Part shown: piece after piece, positions 24,837 through 35,134 of the stretch
How the letters are laid out: each line of letters opens with the position of its first letter
Position numbering within the stretch: the first letter of the stretch is position 1
Origin: Shewanella inventionis
Lineage (GTDB): Bacteria > Pseudomonadota > Gammaproteobacteria > Enterobacterales > Shewanellaceae
DNA: 64,000 nucleotides
Direction of reading: 5' to 3'
Assembly (NCBI RefSeq): GCF_014641855.1
Contig: NZ_BMII01000015.1
Location: forward strand, 61,149-125,148
Made by a program: the position numbers and the translations under genes
The notes under the pieces: generated by a model
Told to the model about the DNA's origin: nothing
Database searches by the model: none
Seen by the model: the letters and a program-made list of their open reading frames with translations, nothing else

Positions 24837-27659
24837 TTACGACAGTTTTAATGCGCTATTCACTAATGATTCTTGCTGGTGTACATGTAATGCTGGATAA
24901 CCACATGCTGGCGCAGCTGACGCTTCACGACCGGCATACGTTAATTGCGCACCTGCTGGAATGTTAGCCCAGAAATGATGCTGACTACAGTACCATGCAC
25001 CCTGGTTTTGTGGTTCTTCCTGACACCATACAAAGTCTTTAACATGTTGATATGCTTCTAGTGCTGCACGCATTTCCACATCAGGGAACGGGTACAACTG
25101 TTCAACACGTATAATGGCGATGTTTTCGATGTTTTCTTTACGGCGTTTTTCGAGCAGTTCAAAGTAAACTTTACCGCTACAAAATACTACGCGATCGACT
25201 TTACTGGCATCTAATGTATCGATTTCACCAATAATGTTTTGGAACGTCCCTTCAGCCAGCTCTTCCAAACTTGACACTGCAAGAGGATGACGTAGCAAAG
25301 ATTTAGGTGACATTACCACTAATGGACGACGCATAGGGCGAACCACTTGACGGCGTAACATGTGGTAAACCTGTGCAGGTGTTGAAGGTACACACACTTG
25401 CATATTATGGTTAGCACAAAGTTGCAAGAAACGCTCTAAACGTGCACTAGAATGTTCAGGGCCTTGGCCTTCATAACCATGAGGAAGCAGCATTGTTAGA
25501 CCACATAAACGGCCCCATTTTTGCTCACCTGATGACAAGAACTGATCGATAACCACTTGAGCACAGTTAACAAAGTCGCCAAACTGAGCTTCCCAAATAG
25601 TCAATCCACCAGGCTCTGCAGTTGCGTAGCCATATTCAAATGCAAGTACTGATGCTTCAGACAACACAGAATCGGTAATGTTAATTGGCGCTTGATCTTC
25701 GGCCACATTACGAAGTGGTAAATATGTTGTGCCATCTTTTTGATTATGCAAAACAGCATGGCGATGGAAGAAAGTACCACGACCAGAGTCTTGACCTGTT
25801 ATACGCACACGCTTTTTATCTTCAAGGATAGAAGCATAAGCTAAGGTTTCTGCAAAACCCCAATCTAATAATTTTTCGCCTTTCGCCATTGCTACGCGGT
25901 CGCTATATATTTTAGCAACACGTGACTGTAAAGCATGGTTTTGAGGAATATCGACTAATTTATTAGCTAGATTCTGTAAGCGTTCCATCGGAATTTCGCT
26001 GACGTAATCTTCATCCCATTCGCGATTTAAATAAGGTGTCCAGTCAACCGTGTGTAGCGTCATTGGGCGCCATTCTTTTACCACACAATCACCGGCATCT
26101 AGTGCGTCACGGTAATGGTTAATTAAGCCTGTTACTTCTTCCTCATCTATACTTTTCTCAGCAATCAGCTTGTCAGCATAAATTTTACGAGGAGTTTGAT
26201 GCTTTTTGATTTTTGCGTACATTAACGGCTGAGTGGCACTAGGCTCATCGGCTTCGTTATGGCCATGACGACGGTAACACACTAAATCAATAACAACATC
26301 ACGTTTAAATTCATTACGATAATCGACAGCAAGCTGAGAAATAAACGCTACCGCTTCTGGGTCATCTGAATTAACGTGGAAAATAGGCGCCTGCACCATT
26401 TTGGCGATGTCAGTACAGTATTCTGTAGAACGCACATCAGCATGGTTAGACGTAGTAAAGCCCACTTGGTTGTTCACTACGATACGAATACTTCCGCCCA
26501 CAGTAAAACCACGTGTTTGAGACATGTTAAACGTCTCTTGTACAATGCCCTGCCCCGTAATGGCCGAATCACCGTGAATGGTAATTGGCATCACTTGTAA
26601 GCCATCTTTACAACCACGACGGTCTTGACGAGCGCGAACAGAACCAATAACCACTGGGTTAACGATCTCTAGGTGAGATGGGTTAAAGGCTAATGCTAAA
26701 TGAACATTGCCGCCTGGGGTTTCAAAATCAGATGAAAAACCTTGATGGTATTTCACATCACCAGAACCATGAGTATCAGCATGCTTACCAGCAAATTCGT
26801 CAAACAATTCAGCAGGACGTTTACCTAAAATATTGACCAACAGGTTTAATCGACCGCGGTGAGCCATACCCACGACAATTTCTTTGGTTCCGGCTTCGCC
26901 TGCACGGTAAATAATTTCACGCATCATAGGTACTAACGCATCGCCACCTTCTAGCGAGAAACGTTTAGCCCCAGGGAACTTAGCACCAAGGTATTTTTCC
27001 ATACCTTCAGCAGCGTTCAACCCTTCAAGAATACGTTTTTTAACCGCGTTATCGTATTTTGCTTTACCCAGTGTTGGCTCAAGACGTTGTTGGATCCAAC
27101 GTTTTTCGTCAGTGTCGGTAATGTGCATATACTCAGCGCCAATCGAACCACAATAGGTGGTTTTCAACGCGTGAATTATATCTGCAAGCTTCATGGTTTC
27201 GCCGCCTAAAGCAAACGAACCAGTATTAAACTCGCGCTGCATGTCTTCAGCCGTTAAGCCGTGGTAAGCAGGGTCTAATTCTTGAACAGCCTCACGCTTC
27301 CATAATCCTAAAGGATCAAGATTTGCATTTTGGTGACCACGGAAACGGTGAGCGTTAATAAGTTGCAAGACTTTAACTTGTTTTGCGTCTAGCTCGGGGT
27401 CGCTTACGCGCGCTGCGCCTTTTGAACGACTTTCAAGGGCTAAACTACGAAAATAGTCACGAACTTTAGAGTGGGCGGTTTCGGGCACATCTACTGAGGC
27501 ACCGTTCACTGGCGGGAGATTATCAAAAACAAGCTGCCAATCAGCAGTTACCGATTGCGGATCTTCTTGATAGGCTTCATACATCTCTTCTACGTAGGTC
27601 GAGTTAGCACCACTTAAATGTGATGAATCGAGCCAGGCTTTCATGATGCCTTGGTGCAT
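24837..27659 (-). CDS. sucA: 2-oxoglutarate dehydrogenase E1
   Basis: ATG at 27659 follows AAGGAA with a 7-base spacer; the open frame extends 23 codons further but that part has no homology. 940 residues, as in E. coli. The N-terminal segment has SYVEEMYEAYQ-like STYVEEMYEAYQEDP. The thiamine-diphosphate site is around GMAHRGRLNLLVN, with GDVKYHQGF and INNQ-type NNQVGFTTS further on. It decarboxylates 2-oxoglutarate and loads the succinyl group onto SucB. A hairpin lies in the 200-base gap after sdhB. Confidence 0.97.
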   Translation of the reverse strand: MHQGIMKAWLDSSHLSGANSTYVEEMYEAYQEDPQSVTADWQLVFDNLPPVNGASVDVPETAHSKVRDYFRSLALESRSKGAARVSDPELDAKQVKVLQLINAHRFRGHQNANLDPLGLWKREAVQELDPAYHGLTAEDMQREFNTGSFALGGETMKLADIIHALKTTYCGSIGAEYMHITDTDEKRWIQQRLEPTLGKAKYDNAVKKRILEGLNAAEGMEKYLGAKFPGAKRFSLEGGDALVPMMREIIYRAGEAGTKEIVVGMAHRGRLNLLVNILGKRPAELFDEFAGKHADTHGSGDVKYHQGFSSDFETPGGNVHLALAFNPSHLEIVNPVVIGSVRARQDRRGCKDGLQVMPITIHGDSAITGQGIVQETFNMSQTRGFTVGGSIRIVVNNQVGFTTSNHADVRSTEYCTDIAKMVQAPIFHVNSDDPEAVAFISQLAVDYRNEFKRDVVIDLVCYRRHGHNEADEPSATQPLMYAKIKKHQTPRKIYADKLIAEKSIDEEEVTGLINHYRDALDAGDCVVKEWRPMTLHTVDWTPYLNREWDEDYVSEIPMERLQNLANKLVDIPQNHALQSRVAKIYSDRVAMAKGEKLLDWGFAETLAYASILEDKKRVRITGQDSGRGTFFHRHAVLHNQKDGTTYLPLRNVAEDQAPINITDSVLSEASVLAFEYGYATAEPGGLTIWEAQFGDFVNCAQVVIDQFLSSGEQKWGRLCGLTMLLPHGYEGQGPEHSSARLERFLQLCANHNMQVCVPSTPAQVYHMLRRQVVRPMRRPLVVMSPKSLLRHPLAVSSLEELAEGTFQNIIGEIDTLDASKVDRVVFCSGKVYFELLEKRRKENIENIAIIRVEQLYPFPDVEMRAALEAYQHVKDFVWCQEEPQNQGAWYCSQHHFWANIPAGAQLTYAGREASAAPACGYPALHVHQQESLVNSALKLS

Positions 27660-27787
27660 TGTTATTCCTTTCAAACTTGATACACGTGCTAGCCATAAAC
27701 ATAACAGTGAATAAGCAGGGTTATTCACACGTATTCTGAAATTATCTTAACAAGATTATTGCAGAAGGTCTTTCTTAAACACACAAA

Positions 27788-27816
27788 AGAGCCATCCCCA
27801 ATATGAAGATGACTCT
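27788..27816 (-). terminator. Possible partial terminator/attenuator between sdhB and sucA
   Basis: On the reverse strand AGAGTCATC (27816-27808) pairs with GATGGCTCT (27796-27788) with one wobble pair, followed by TTTTGTGT. The stem is modest, so some read-through from sdhCDAB into sucABCD is expected. Confidence 0.5.
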
Positions 27817-27859
27817 TACAAGAGCTAATAATAAATATTATGTTGCTCTACTTCGTGCA

Positions 27860-28567
27860 TTAAACAGCTCGCTTAAGCAACATTGACTTAATATGGCCAA
27901 TCGCTTTTGTTGGGTTTAATCCTTTTGGACAAACGTCAACACAGTTCATGATACCGTGGCAACGGAACACACTGTAAGCATCGTCTAACTCAGACAAACG
28001 CTCTTCAGTGGCCGTGTCACGACTATCAATCAAGAAGCGATAAGCATGTAATAAGCCGCTTGGCCCGATAAATTTATCCGGGTTCCACCAGAAAGATGGA
28101 CACGCAGTTGAACAGCAGGCACACATGATACATTCATATAAACCATCTAAATGAGCACGCTCTTCAGGTGATTGTAAATGTTCACGAGCTGGCGCCTTTT
28201 CATCATTAATTAGATAAGGCTTAATTTTTTCGTATTGCTTGTAGAATTGCGTTAAGTCTACAACCAAATCACGAACTACCGGCATGCCTGGTAAAGGACG
28301 GATTTCAATTTTCTTCCCTTTAAAGGTCGATAATGGCGTGATACACGCAAGTCCGTTTTTACCATTCATGTTTAAACCGTCAGAACCACAAACACCTTCA
28401 CGGCATGAGCGACGAAACGCAAGCGTTGAGTCTTGTTCTTTCAGTTTGATTAATGCATCTAACACCATCATATCAGAGCCGTCTGGCACTTCTAGGGTGT
28501 AATCCTTCATGTAAGGCTTAGTATCTACATCAGGATTATAACGATACACTGCAAATGTTAATTTCAT
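27860..28567 (-). CDS. sdhB: Succinate dehydrogenase iron-sulfur subunit
   Basis: ATG at 28567 has CAGGAG 8 bases upstream and gives 235 residues; a longer frame overlapping sdhA is rejected. The cysteines for three clusters are all visible: SCREGVCGSDG with a later GLAC for [2Fe-2S], and CIMCACCSTACP together with CHGIMNCVDVCPKG for the [4Fe-4S] and [3Fe-4S] centres. It carries electrons from the SdhA flavin to ubiquinone at SdhC/SdhD. It is 16 bases downstream of sdhA. Confidence 0.97.
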   Translation of the reverse strand: MKLTFAVYRYNPDVDTKPYMKDYTLEVPDGSDMMVLDALIKLKEQDSTLAFRRSCREGVCGSDGLNMNGKNGLACITPLSTFKGKKIEIRPLPGMPVVRDLVVDLTQFYKQYEKIKPYLINDEKAPAREHLQSPEERAHLDGLYECIMCACCSTACPSFWWNPDKFIGPSGLLHAYRFLIDSRDTATEERLSELDDAYSVFRCHGIMNCVDVCPKGLNPTKAIGHIKSMLLKRAV

Positions 28568-28583
28568 CTTTGCAACTCCTGCC

Positions 28584-30350
28584 TTAGTAGGTACGTTTCT
28601 TAGGTGGGAAGGCTTCACGTAATTTAGGTGCCATGTTGACATCACGCTTGCTCATTGCTCTAGTGACAGGGTCAAATAAGCTATGGCATAACCAGTTATC
28701 ATCATCACGCTCTAAATAATCTTCACGAGAATGCGCGCCGCGGCTTTCAGTACGGAAGTTAGCTGCATAGGCAGTCGCTAGCGCTGTAGCCATTAAGTTG
28801 TCTAACTCTAAGCATTCAATACGTTGAGTATTAAACTCTTTTGAGTTATCGCTTAACTTAGCATTTTCAAGACGCTTTTGAATTGCTTGAAGCTGTTCTA
28901 AACCTTCAGCCATGGCTTCACCACTGCGGAAAACAGAGAAATTTAATTGCATACACAATTGAAGATCTTTACGGATAACCGCTGGATCTTCACCGTCTTT
29001 GTTGCTTTCCCAACGGTTAAGACGGGCAAGTGATGCATTAATTTCTACGTCTGTCGCTGCTTTTGGATCAGGTGTTGCATCTAATGCTTTACCTAAATGC
29101 TGACCTGCTGCACGACCAAATACCACTAAATCGAGAAGTGAGTTACCGCCTAAACGGTTAGCACCATGTACTGATACACAGGCAATCTCACCTACTGCAA
29201 ACAAGCCAAGTACATCTTGTTCTGTGCCGTCATCATTCTTACGAATAACCTGTCCGCTAACTTTAGTCGGTAAACCACCCATCATATAATGACAAGTTGG
29301 TAATACAGGGATCGGGCCATCAGCCGGATCGATATGCGCAAATGTACGCGATAGTTCACAAACGCCTGGTAAACGAGCTTCTAGAGTTTCTTTACCTAGG
29401 TGATCCAGTTTAAGCAAGCAGTGTGGGCCTAAAGGACCATCTAAACCACGACCTTCACGGATTTCTGTCATCATTGAACGCGCAACTACGTCACGTGACG
29501 CCAAGTCTTTTGCGTTTGGCGCATAACGTTCCATGAAACGTTCGCCATCTTTGTTTAACAGATATCCACCTTCACCACGGCAACCTTCAGTAACCAACAC
29601 ACCTGCGCCAGCAATACCCGTTGGGTGGAACTGCCACATTTCCATGTCTTGTAACTGAACACCAGCGCGAGCAGCCATACCAACACCATCGCCAGTGTTA
29701 ATATGGGCGTTAGTGGTTGACGCGTAAATACGCCCTGCACCACCCGTCGCTAAAATGGTTGCTTTAGCTTTAAAGTAAACAATTTCGCCAGTTTCGATTT
29801 CAATCGCGGTACAACCCACAACAACGCCATCTTCGTTTTTAACGAGATCTAATGCATACCATTCAGAAAATACATCTGTTTTATGCTTAACGTTTTGTTG
29901 ATATAGACAATGCAGTAACGCGTGACCTGTACGGTCAGCCGCTGCGGCAGTACGTGCTGCTTGCTCGCCACCAAAGTTACGAGATTGACCACCGAAAGGA
30001 CGTTGATAAATAGTACCGTTATCGAAACGAGAAAATGGTAAGCCCATTTGTTCAAGTTCGATAATGGCTTCTGGGCCGGTTTGGCACATAAATTCAATGG
30101 CTTCTTGGTCACCGATAAAATCAGAACCTTTAACCGTATCGTACATGTGCTGTTCCCAATGGTCTTCGTGCGCATTACCTAATGCTACGGTGATACCACC
30201 TTGAGCAGACACGGTATGTGAACGAGTTGGAAACACTTTTGATAAAAGCGCACAGCTTTTACCTTCTTTAGAAATCTGTAATGCTGCACGCATACCAGCG
30301 CCACCAGCGCCGATTACGATAGCATCAAATTCGCGTACTGGAATACTCAC
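28584..30350 (-). CDS. sdhA: Succinate dehydrogenase flavoprotein subunit
   Basis: 588 residues starting at GTG 30350, immediately after the sdhD stop with no gap. The FAD dinucleotide fold is [13 protein letters not shown], and His45 in [10 protein letters not shown] is the covalent FAD attachment residue, at the same number as in E. coli. Catalytic-site elements such as [18 protein letters not shown] and HYMMGGLPT follow. It oxidises succinate to fumarate. A GTG start with zero spacing implies coupling to sdhD translation. Confidence 0.97.
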   Translation of the reverse strand: MSIPVREFDAIVIGAGGAGMRAALQISKEGKSCALLSKVFPTRSHTVSAQGGITVALGNAHEDHWEQHMYDTVKGSDFIGDQEAIEFMCQTGPEAIIELEQMGLPFSRFDNGTIYQRPFGGQSRNFGGEQAARTAAAADRTGHALLHCLYQQNVKHKTDVFSEWYALDLVKNEDGVVVGCTAIEIETGEIVYFKAKATILATGGAGRIYASTTNAHINTGDGVGMAARAGVQLQDMEMWQFHPTGIAGAGVLVTEGCRGEGGYLLNKDGERFMERYAPNAKDLASRDVVARSMMTEIREGRGLDGPLGPHCLLKLDHLGKETLEARLPGVCELSRTFAHIDPADGPIPVLPTCHYMMGGLPTKVSGQVIRKNDDGTEQDVLGLFAVGEIACVSVHGANRLGGNSLLDLVVFGRAAGQHLGKALDATPDPKAATDVEINASLARLNRWESNKDGEDPAVIRKDLQLCMQLNFSVFRSGEAMAEGLEQLQAIQKRLENAKLSDNSKEFNTQRIECLELDNLMATALATAYAANFRTESRGAHSREDYLERDDDNWLCHSLFDPVTRAMSKRDVNMAPKLREAFPPKKRTY

Positions 30351-30698
30351 TTAAACACCCCACACTATTACAATGCCTGACGCTAAATAACTAAACGCGA
30401 CAACAACAAAGGTAAACTGTAATACACCACGTAACGCAGTGTGTTTGACATAGTCAGTCAACACTTGCCATACACCAATCCATGCATGGATAAGTAAAGC
30501 AATCAGCGTTATTAGGGTAAACACTTTCATTGGAAGCGAGCTGAATAAGCCACTCCAAATCTCGAAGGTTAACGGGGCACTACACGCGATAAAGCCTACT
30601 AAAAAGATAGTATAACAAGCGAGAATCACTGCGCTTGCGCGTAATAAAATATAGTCATGAACACCACTGCGTCCAAAACTTGCTGCGTTTGTTACCAT
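30351..30698 (-). CDS. sdhD: Succinate dehydrogenase membrane anchor SdhD
   Basis: ATG at 30698 is used (an in-frame TTG lies two codons upstream), giving 115 residues. The start overlaps the last 7 bases of sdhC. There are three transmembrane helices. His71, Asp82 and Tyr83 (LIHAWIGVW, LTDYVK) fall at the same positions as the haem ligand and quinone-site residues of E. coli SdhD. It anchors SdhAB and binds haem b and ubiquinone with SdhC. Confidence 0.95.
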   Translation of the reverse strand: MVTNAASFGRSGVHDYILLRASAVILACYTIFLVGFIACSAPLTFEIWSGLFSSLPMKVFTLITLIALLIHAWIGVWQVLTDYVKHTALRGVLQFTFVVVAFSYLASGIVIVWGV

Positions 30699-31087
30699 AC
30701 CCAAATCCCCGCTATGATTGATAAGACCGCTGCTAATGCAAACGTAGCCTTAGCTGATGCGACACCCGACGTTAACTCTTCCCAACGGCCGGTATCCATA
30801 ATTAAATGACGAATGCCACCTAATAAGTGATAACCCAACGCGGTTAGAATTCCCCAGAGGATGAACTTCATCACGAAACTATCAAACAAGGATTGTACGC
30901 TAGCGAAACCGTCTGCTGATGTTAAAGTTGAATTTAACAACCAAAGAAGGATACCAATAGCAAATAGCATGATGACACCGGAAATACGGTGTAGGATTGA
31001 CGCGATCGCTGTTGCAGGAAAGCGAATCGTTTGCAGGTCTAGATGGACAGGTCTTTGCTTTTTCACGTTCTGCTCACTCAGCTCCAT
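30692..31087 (-). CDS. sdhC: Succinate dehydrogenase cytochrome b556 subunit SdhC
   Basis: 131 residues and three transmembrane helices. HRISG at residues 33-37 contains the quinone-binding Ser and Arg, and GYHLLGGIRHL contains His87, equivalent to the haem ligand His84 of E. coli. It is the first gene of the sdhCDAB-sucABCD unit and is divergent from gltA. Its stop overlaps the sdhD start. Confidence 0.95.
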   Translation of the reverse strand: MELSEQNVKKQRPVHLDLQTIRFPATAIASILHRISGVIMLFAIGILLWLLNSTLTSADGFASVQSLFDSFVMKFILWGILTALGYHLLGGIRHLIMDTGRWEELTSGVASAKATFALAAVLSIIAGIWVW

Positions 31088-31496
31088 TGAGCATTATTTT
31101 TGTTATGTGTCTATTCTTTGCTTAATGGACAATGTCGACATTCGGCACAACACTATTAAACAAAAAACAGACTACTCTCAAACATCTAGTCAGTTGAGAA
31201 ATCACTATTTAGTTCGTAAATTCATCATTTCTAAACTGTGACGTTGGTCTCCCTTAGGGACGCAGGCAAGTATACTCGCGGGAATTGTCAAATACAAACC
31301 TCACATTATGCAAAATAAGTTTTTTTAGTAATTTTTTATTCTAATGCAAGCACAGTGCGGTTTTCAGTGGACATATACCATGGTCTAACAAATTTAAACG
31401 CTTATTTAAATTGATCTGAGATCCACATTCGCTGTACAGTAATGTCCGCTTAACATGCCGCACTCATAGATAAGAATGACGTAAGGAGAACGGGGT
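31088..31496. promoter_or_regulatory. Divergent sdhC/gltA control region
   Basis: 409 bases without a gene, serving both TCA operons. AATGTCGACATT (31131-31142) is a perfect 12-bp palindrome, 44 bases before sdhC. TTGTCA (31285-31290) and TATGCA (31307-31312) with a 16-base spacer are a candidate gltA promoter leaving a leader of about 180 bases. No confident ArcA, CRP or Fur site is seen. Confidence 0.45.
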
Positions 31497-32783
31497 ATGG
31501 CTGATAATATAGCCAAATTAGAGTTACCAGGAAACGATTCAATCGACCTGCCTATTAAAAAAGGTACTGAAGGTTTTGATGTTATTGACATCAGTACACT
31601 TGGGAAAAAAGGGTATTTCACCTTTGATCCAGGTTTTTTAGCGACTGCATCTTGTGAGTCAGCAATTACCTATATCGACGGTGATAAAGGTATTTTGTTA
31701 CATCGTGGATACCCAATTGAACAGCTAGCCACTGAATCAACTTATTTAGATTTATGCTACTTGCTCCTTTACGGTGATTTGCCATCGAAAGCTGAATATG
31801 AACAATTTGTTGCCACGGTGAAAGAACACACTATGGTTCACGAGCAAATTGCCTTCTTCTTCAGAGGCTTCCGTCGTGATGCACACCCAATGGCAATGCT
31901 TTGTGGTGTGACCGGTGCACTTTCTGCTTTCTATCAAGACTCTCTTGATGTGAACAATCCAAAGCATCGCGAAATTGCAGCTTACCGCCTAGTGTCGAAA
32001 ATGCCGACCATCGCAGCGATGTGCTACAAATATTCAATGGGTCAACCTTTTGTTTACCCACGCAACGATTTAAGTTATGCGGGTAACTTCCTGTCGATGA
32101 TGTTTGCGACGCCTTGTGAACCATACAAAGTTAATCCAGTGGTTGAACAAGCCATGGAACGTATTTTTGTATTACACGCAGATCACGAGCAAAATGCATC
32201 AACATCTACAGTTCGTTTAGCTGGCTCTTCAGGTGCTAATCCATTTGCATGTATCGCAGCAGGTATTGCTTCGTTATGGGGACCTGCTCATGGCGGTGCT
32301 AACGAAGCGTGTCTGCAGATGCTAGAAGAAATCGGCAGCGTTGATCGCATTCCTGAGTTCATCGAGAAAGCGAAAGACAAAAATGATCCATTCCGCCTAA
32401 TGGGCTTTGGTCACCGTGTTTATAAAAACTTCGACCCTCGCGCTAAAGTCATGCGTGAAACCTGTCATGAAGTCCTTAAAGAACTGAAAGTGGTTGATCC
32501 ATTATTAGATGTAGCAATGGAACTTGAGCGTATTGCACTTGAAGATGAGTACTTCATCTCTAAGAAGCTATACCCTAACGTTGACTTCTACTCTGGTATC
32601 ATCATGAAAGCCATTGGTATCCCTACCAGCATGTTTACAGTGCTATTTGCATTGTCACGTACTGTTGGTTGGATTTCTCACTGGAAAGAAATGTTAGATC
32701 AACCAGGCCATAAAATCAGCCGTCCTCGTCAGTTATACACTGGTGAGTCTTCGCGTGATTTTGTGAGCGTTGATAAGCGTTAA
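31497..32783 (+). CDS. gltA: Citrate synthase, type II
   Basis: 428 residues, the length of the hexameric NADH-sensitive gammaproteobacterial enzyme. Catalytic-region motifs are [21 protein letters not shown] and [30 protein letters not shown] precedes the ATG. It condenses acetyl-CoA with oxaloacetate as the entry step of the TCA cycle, and its divergent placement from sdh-suc allows shared control from the region between them. Confidence 0.97.
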   Translation: MADNIAKLELPGNDSIDLPIKKGTEGFDVIDISTLGKKGYFTFDPGFLATASCESAITYIDGDKGILLHRGYPIEQLATESTYLDLCYLLLYGDLPSKAEYEQFVATVKEHTMVHEQIAFFFRGFRRDAHPMAMLCGVTGALSAFYQDSLDVNNPKHREIAAYRLVSKMPTIAAMCYKYSMGQPFVYPRNDLSYAGNFLSMMFATPCEPYKVNPVVEQAMERIFVLHADHEQNASTSTVRLAGSSGANPFACIAAGIASLWGPAHGGANEACLQMLEEIGSVDRIPEFIEKAKDKNDPFRLMGFGHRVYKNFDPRAKVMRETCHEVLKELKVVDPLLDVAMELERIALEDEYFISKKLYPNVDFYSGIIMKAIGIPTSMFTVLFALSRTVGWISHWKEMLDQPGHKISRPRQLYTGESSRDFVSVDKR

Positions 32784-32802
32784 TCTCCTGATTAACCAAA
32801 CT

Positions 32803-32828
32803 AAAAAAGCGCCGAAAGGCGCTTTTTT
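32803..32828. terminator. Terminator of gltA
   Basis: AAAAAAGCGCC-GAAA-GGCGCTTTTTT: a perfect stem with a GNRA tetraloop; bidirectional for the convergent lipoprotein gene. Confidence 0.93.
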
Positions 32829-32878
32829 GTTGTGTAAAATTAACTGGTGTTTACAATGCAGCAGAGGAAAAATGCTTG

Positions 32879-33739
32879 CTAGCACTTAGCACTCAACACC
32901 AAGCGCTTAACGTAATGACCGCTAAATCGAATGCATAACATGGCTAATAGCAGCAAGCTAAAGTACAGATCAACAGAACCACCACTGTAATTGCTGCTGT
33001 GCTCAACCTTCGCAATCTTCTCTTCTTTCACCCTCACTTTAAATCGAGCAAGTTCATCATCGAGATTTTTGCTCATATCACTGACAGCAATATTGAACCC
33101 CTCCATCGATTTTTCAGTCATGGTTTCATCAATACCAATAGCTGTGGTGCGTTTTTCGAGTTTGCTGATCCCTGGTGCCCTAAATAGCATTTTACGACTT
33201 TTAATATCAAATACTGCGGTATCAACAAACGTTTGAATGGTATTTTCGTTACCCGGTATCACATACATACCCACAATGGTCCAATACAAGAGTGCCGCGT
33301 TATTTTCAACCGATTGTGTAACCTGATCGTACGACACTAACGCGATAATATCGATATCATATAAACGCCCTACTTGTTCAAGTGTTGTGAACCCCTCGCC
33401 ACCCGCTAAATATGAGCTAGGAATAACCTCAATATGATCAATATAGTCATATTTAACAAATGCGCTTTTAACCTTATCAAGTAACTCATATTGATCTTTA
33501 TTATGGATACCATCATGTTGCCATCCAGACGAAGGCACAAATGCAATACCCACTTTAACAGGCAAAGTCAGCACAGGGATTTCTTCACTGTGTATTGCTC
33601 GCTGCTCTTTTTTAGGATACAAAAAGTCTGTCAAACTACTTGATACTGACTGCTTACCTGTTTGCTGACTCACTAACATACTGCAAGAAGACAATAACAA
33701 TGCCGCTGTTACTGTGCACAACCATATTGCTGCTCTCAT
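32879..33739 (-). CDS. Rhombotarget-type lipoprotein with C-terminal GlyGly-CTERM-like tail
   Basis: 286 residues. The N-terminus is a lipoprotein signal ending LLLSSC with Cys19 lipidated. The body contains VGIAFVPSSGW, the TLEQVGRLYDIDIIALVSYDQ core and IIGMYVIPG-like IVGMYVIPGNEN, which fit the rhombotarget lipoprotein family (TIGR04179 as I recall it). The C-terminus has SGGS at 252-255, a hydrophobic span (about 257-274) and basic residues (HYVKR), that is, the GlyGly-CTERM layout processed by rhombosortase. The protein could thus have two membrane anchors until one is cut. Function is unknown. It is monocistronic. Confidence 0.75.
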   Translation of the reverse strand: MRAAIWLCTVTAALLLSSCSMLVSQQTGKQSVSSSLTDFLYPKKEQRAIHSEEIPVLTLPVKVGIAFVPSSGWQHDGIHNKDQYELLDKVKSAFVKYDYIDHIEVIPSSYLAGGEGFTTLEQVGRLYDIDIIALVSYDQVTQSVENNAALLYWTIVGMYVIPGNENTIQTFVDTAVFDIKSRKMLFRAPGISKLEKRTTAIGIDETMTEKSMEGFNIAVSDMSKNLDDELARFKVRVKEEKIAKVEHSSNYSGGSVDLYFSLLLLAMLCIRFSGHYVKRLVLSAKC

Positions 33740-34066
33740 TAATATTCCCTTTTATTAAGATCAATTGTTATCCACATCAAACACCCGTCTACCAATTCAA
33801 CGATTAAATGATCACGAATCACACCAAATTGTAATTATTCTCACTAATTTAACATTGTCAATTTCGCCAACACAGTAAGTCATACCACATAACTCTTTGT
33901 AATTTAATACTTATAAATTTTGGCACACTTAGTGCTACACCCAGTTAATTAACATTAGTTACAAATGATAACGTGACGTTTACCAATAAAGGCATAACAT
34001 ATTTTTAAACCGTCATTAACTAAAAAATATAACACTGGCAGGTATCCAATGGATAGGTTTAACAGC
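33740..34066. other. Upstream region of lipoprotein and RND operon
   Basis: About 330 bases between divergent genes. AT-rich, with no palindrome or promoter that I can name with confidence. Confidence 0.4.
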
Positions 34067-35122
34067 ATGAAAAAACTCATCATCCCCTTCGTTTGTATCA
34101 CGGCACTCAGCGCATGTGGCGGCGAAGAAGAAAAGAGTAAACAGGAAGAAAAGTTTGCTATACCCGTTGAAACAACAGTCGTTCAAACCGGCAATGTATC
34201 CTCATTTTACAGTACCACTGCAACACTTGAAGCCCCCGAAGAATCACACGTGATGAGCCGTATCTCAGGCATTGTAGAAGTCATTAATGTAGAAGAAGGC
34301 GACAGAGTGACTAAAGGACAAGTACTGGCGGTAATTGATGCTAAGCGCCAACGATATGACTTTAATCGCTCAGAAGCTGAAGTACAAATCATTGAGCAAG
34401 AACTCAATCGTTTAAATAAAATGAGTAATAAAGAGTTTATTAGCCAAGATGCATTAGCAAAACTTGAATTCAACCTTCAAGCCGCTAAAGCGCAACGCGA
34501 CTTAGCGCAATTACAAGTCAAAGAAAGTCAGATCACCTCACCTATTGACGGTGTAATCGCAGCGCGCCATATCAAAGTGGGTAATATGGCTAAAGAATTT
34601 CAAGAACTCTTTTATGTGGTTAATCAAGATCAGCTCCACGGTATTTTACATTTGCCAGAACAAGAACTGACCAGCTTACGCATTGGTCAACATGCCAGTA
34701 TTTCTCAACAACATCCAACAGCAAACAACACGATAATCGATGCCACGGTTTTGCGGATTAGCCCGATTGTCGATCCGCAAAGTGGCACATTTAAAGTAAC
34801 CTTAGCGGTACCCAATCAAAATGCAGCCTTAAAAGCGGGTATGTTTACCCGCGTAGAATTGAAATATGACACCCATCAAAATGTGTTAACCGTGCCCTAT
34901 AATGCACTGATAAACCAAGATAATACTCAAGCATTATATGTTATCAAAGACACAACAGCCGAGCGACGTGAAGTTAGCTTAGGCTACCGTGAAAACAATA
35001 CCGTTGAAATTTTGTCTGGCGTTAGTGCTGGCGAGCAAATTGTTATTCGTGGCCAACAAAACCTTAAAGATCAGTCTTTGGTTGAGATAATTACACCACT
35101 TAACTTTGCTGCAATTAGATAA
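34067..35122 (+). CDS. RND efflux periplasmic adaptor (membrane fusion protein)
   Basis: 351 residues from ATG 34067; ATG 34049 is almost as good (GGCAGG, 6-base spacer), so the start is uncertain. The lipoprotein signal ends ALSAC. The lipoyl/beta-barrel halves flank a short helical hairpin (about 85-145): SRISGIVEVINVEEGDRV and DGVIAARHIKVGN are the two lipoyl pieces. It links inner-membrane RND permeases to an outer-membrane channel. Two permease genes follow at 12 bases and by overlap. No TolC-like gene is present, so an unlinked TolC is presumably used. Confidence 0.9.
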   Translation: MKKLIIPFVCITALSACGGEEEKSKQEEKFAIPVETTVVQTGNVSSFYSTTATLEAPEESHVMSRISGIVEVINVEEGDRVTKGQVLAVIDAKRQRYDFNRSEAEVQIIEQELNRLNKMSNKEFISQDALAKLEFNLQAAKAQRDLAQLQVKESQITSPIDGVIAARHIKVGNMAKEFQELFYVVNQDQLHGILHLPEQELTSLRIGQHASISQQHPTANNTIIDATVLRISPIVDPQSGTFKVTLAVPNQNAALKAGMFTRVELKYDTHQNVLTVPYNALINQDNTQALYVIKDTTAERREVSLGYRENNTVEILSGVSAGEQIVIRGQQNLKDQSLVEIITPLNFAAIR

Positions 35123-35134
35123 CGGAGCAAGAAC

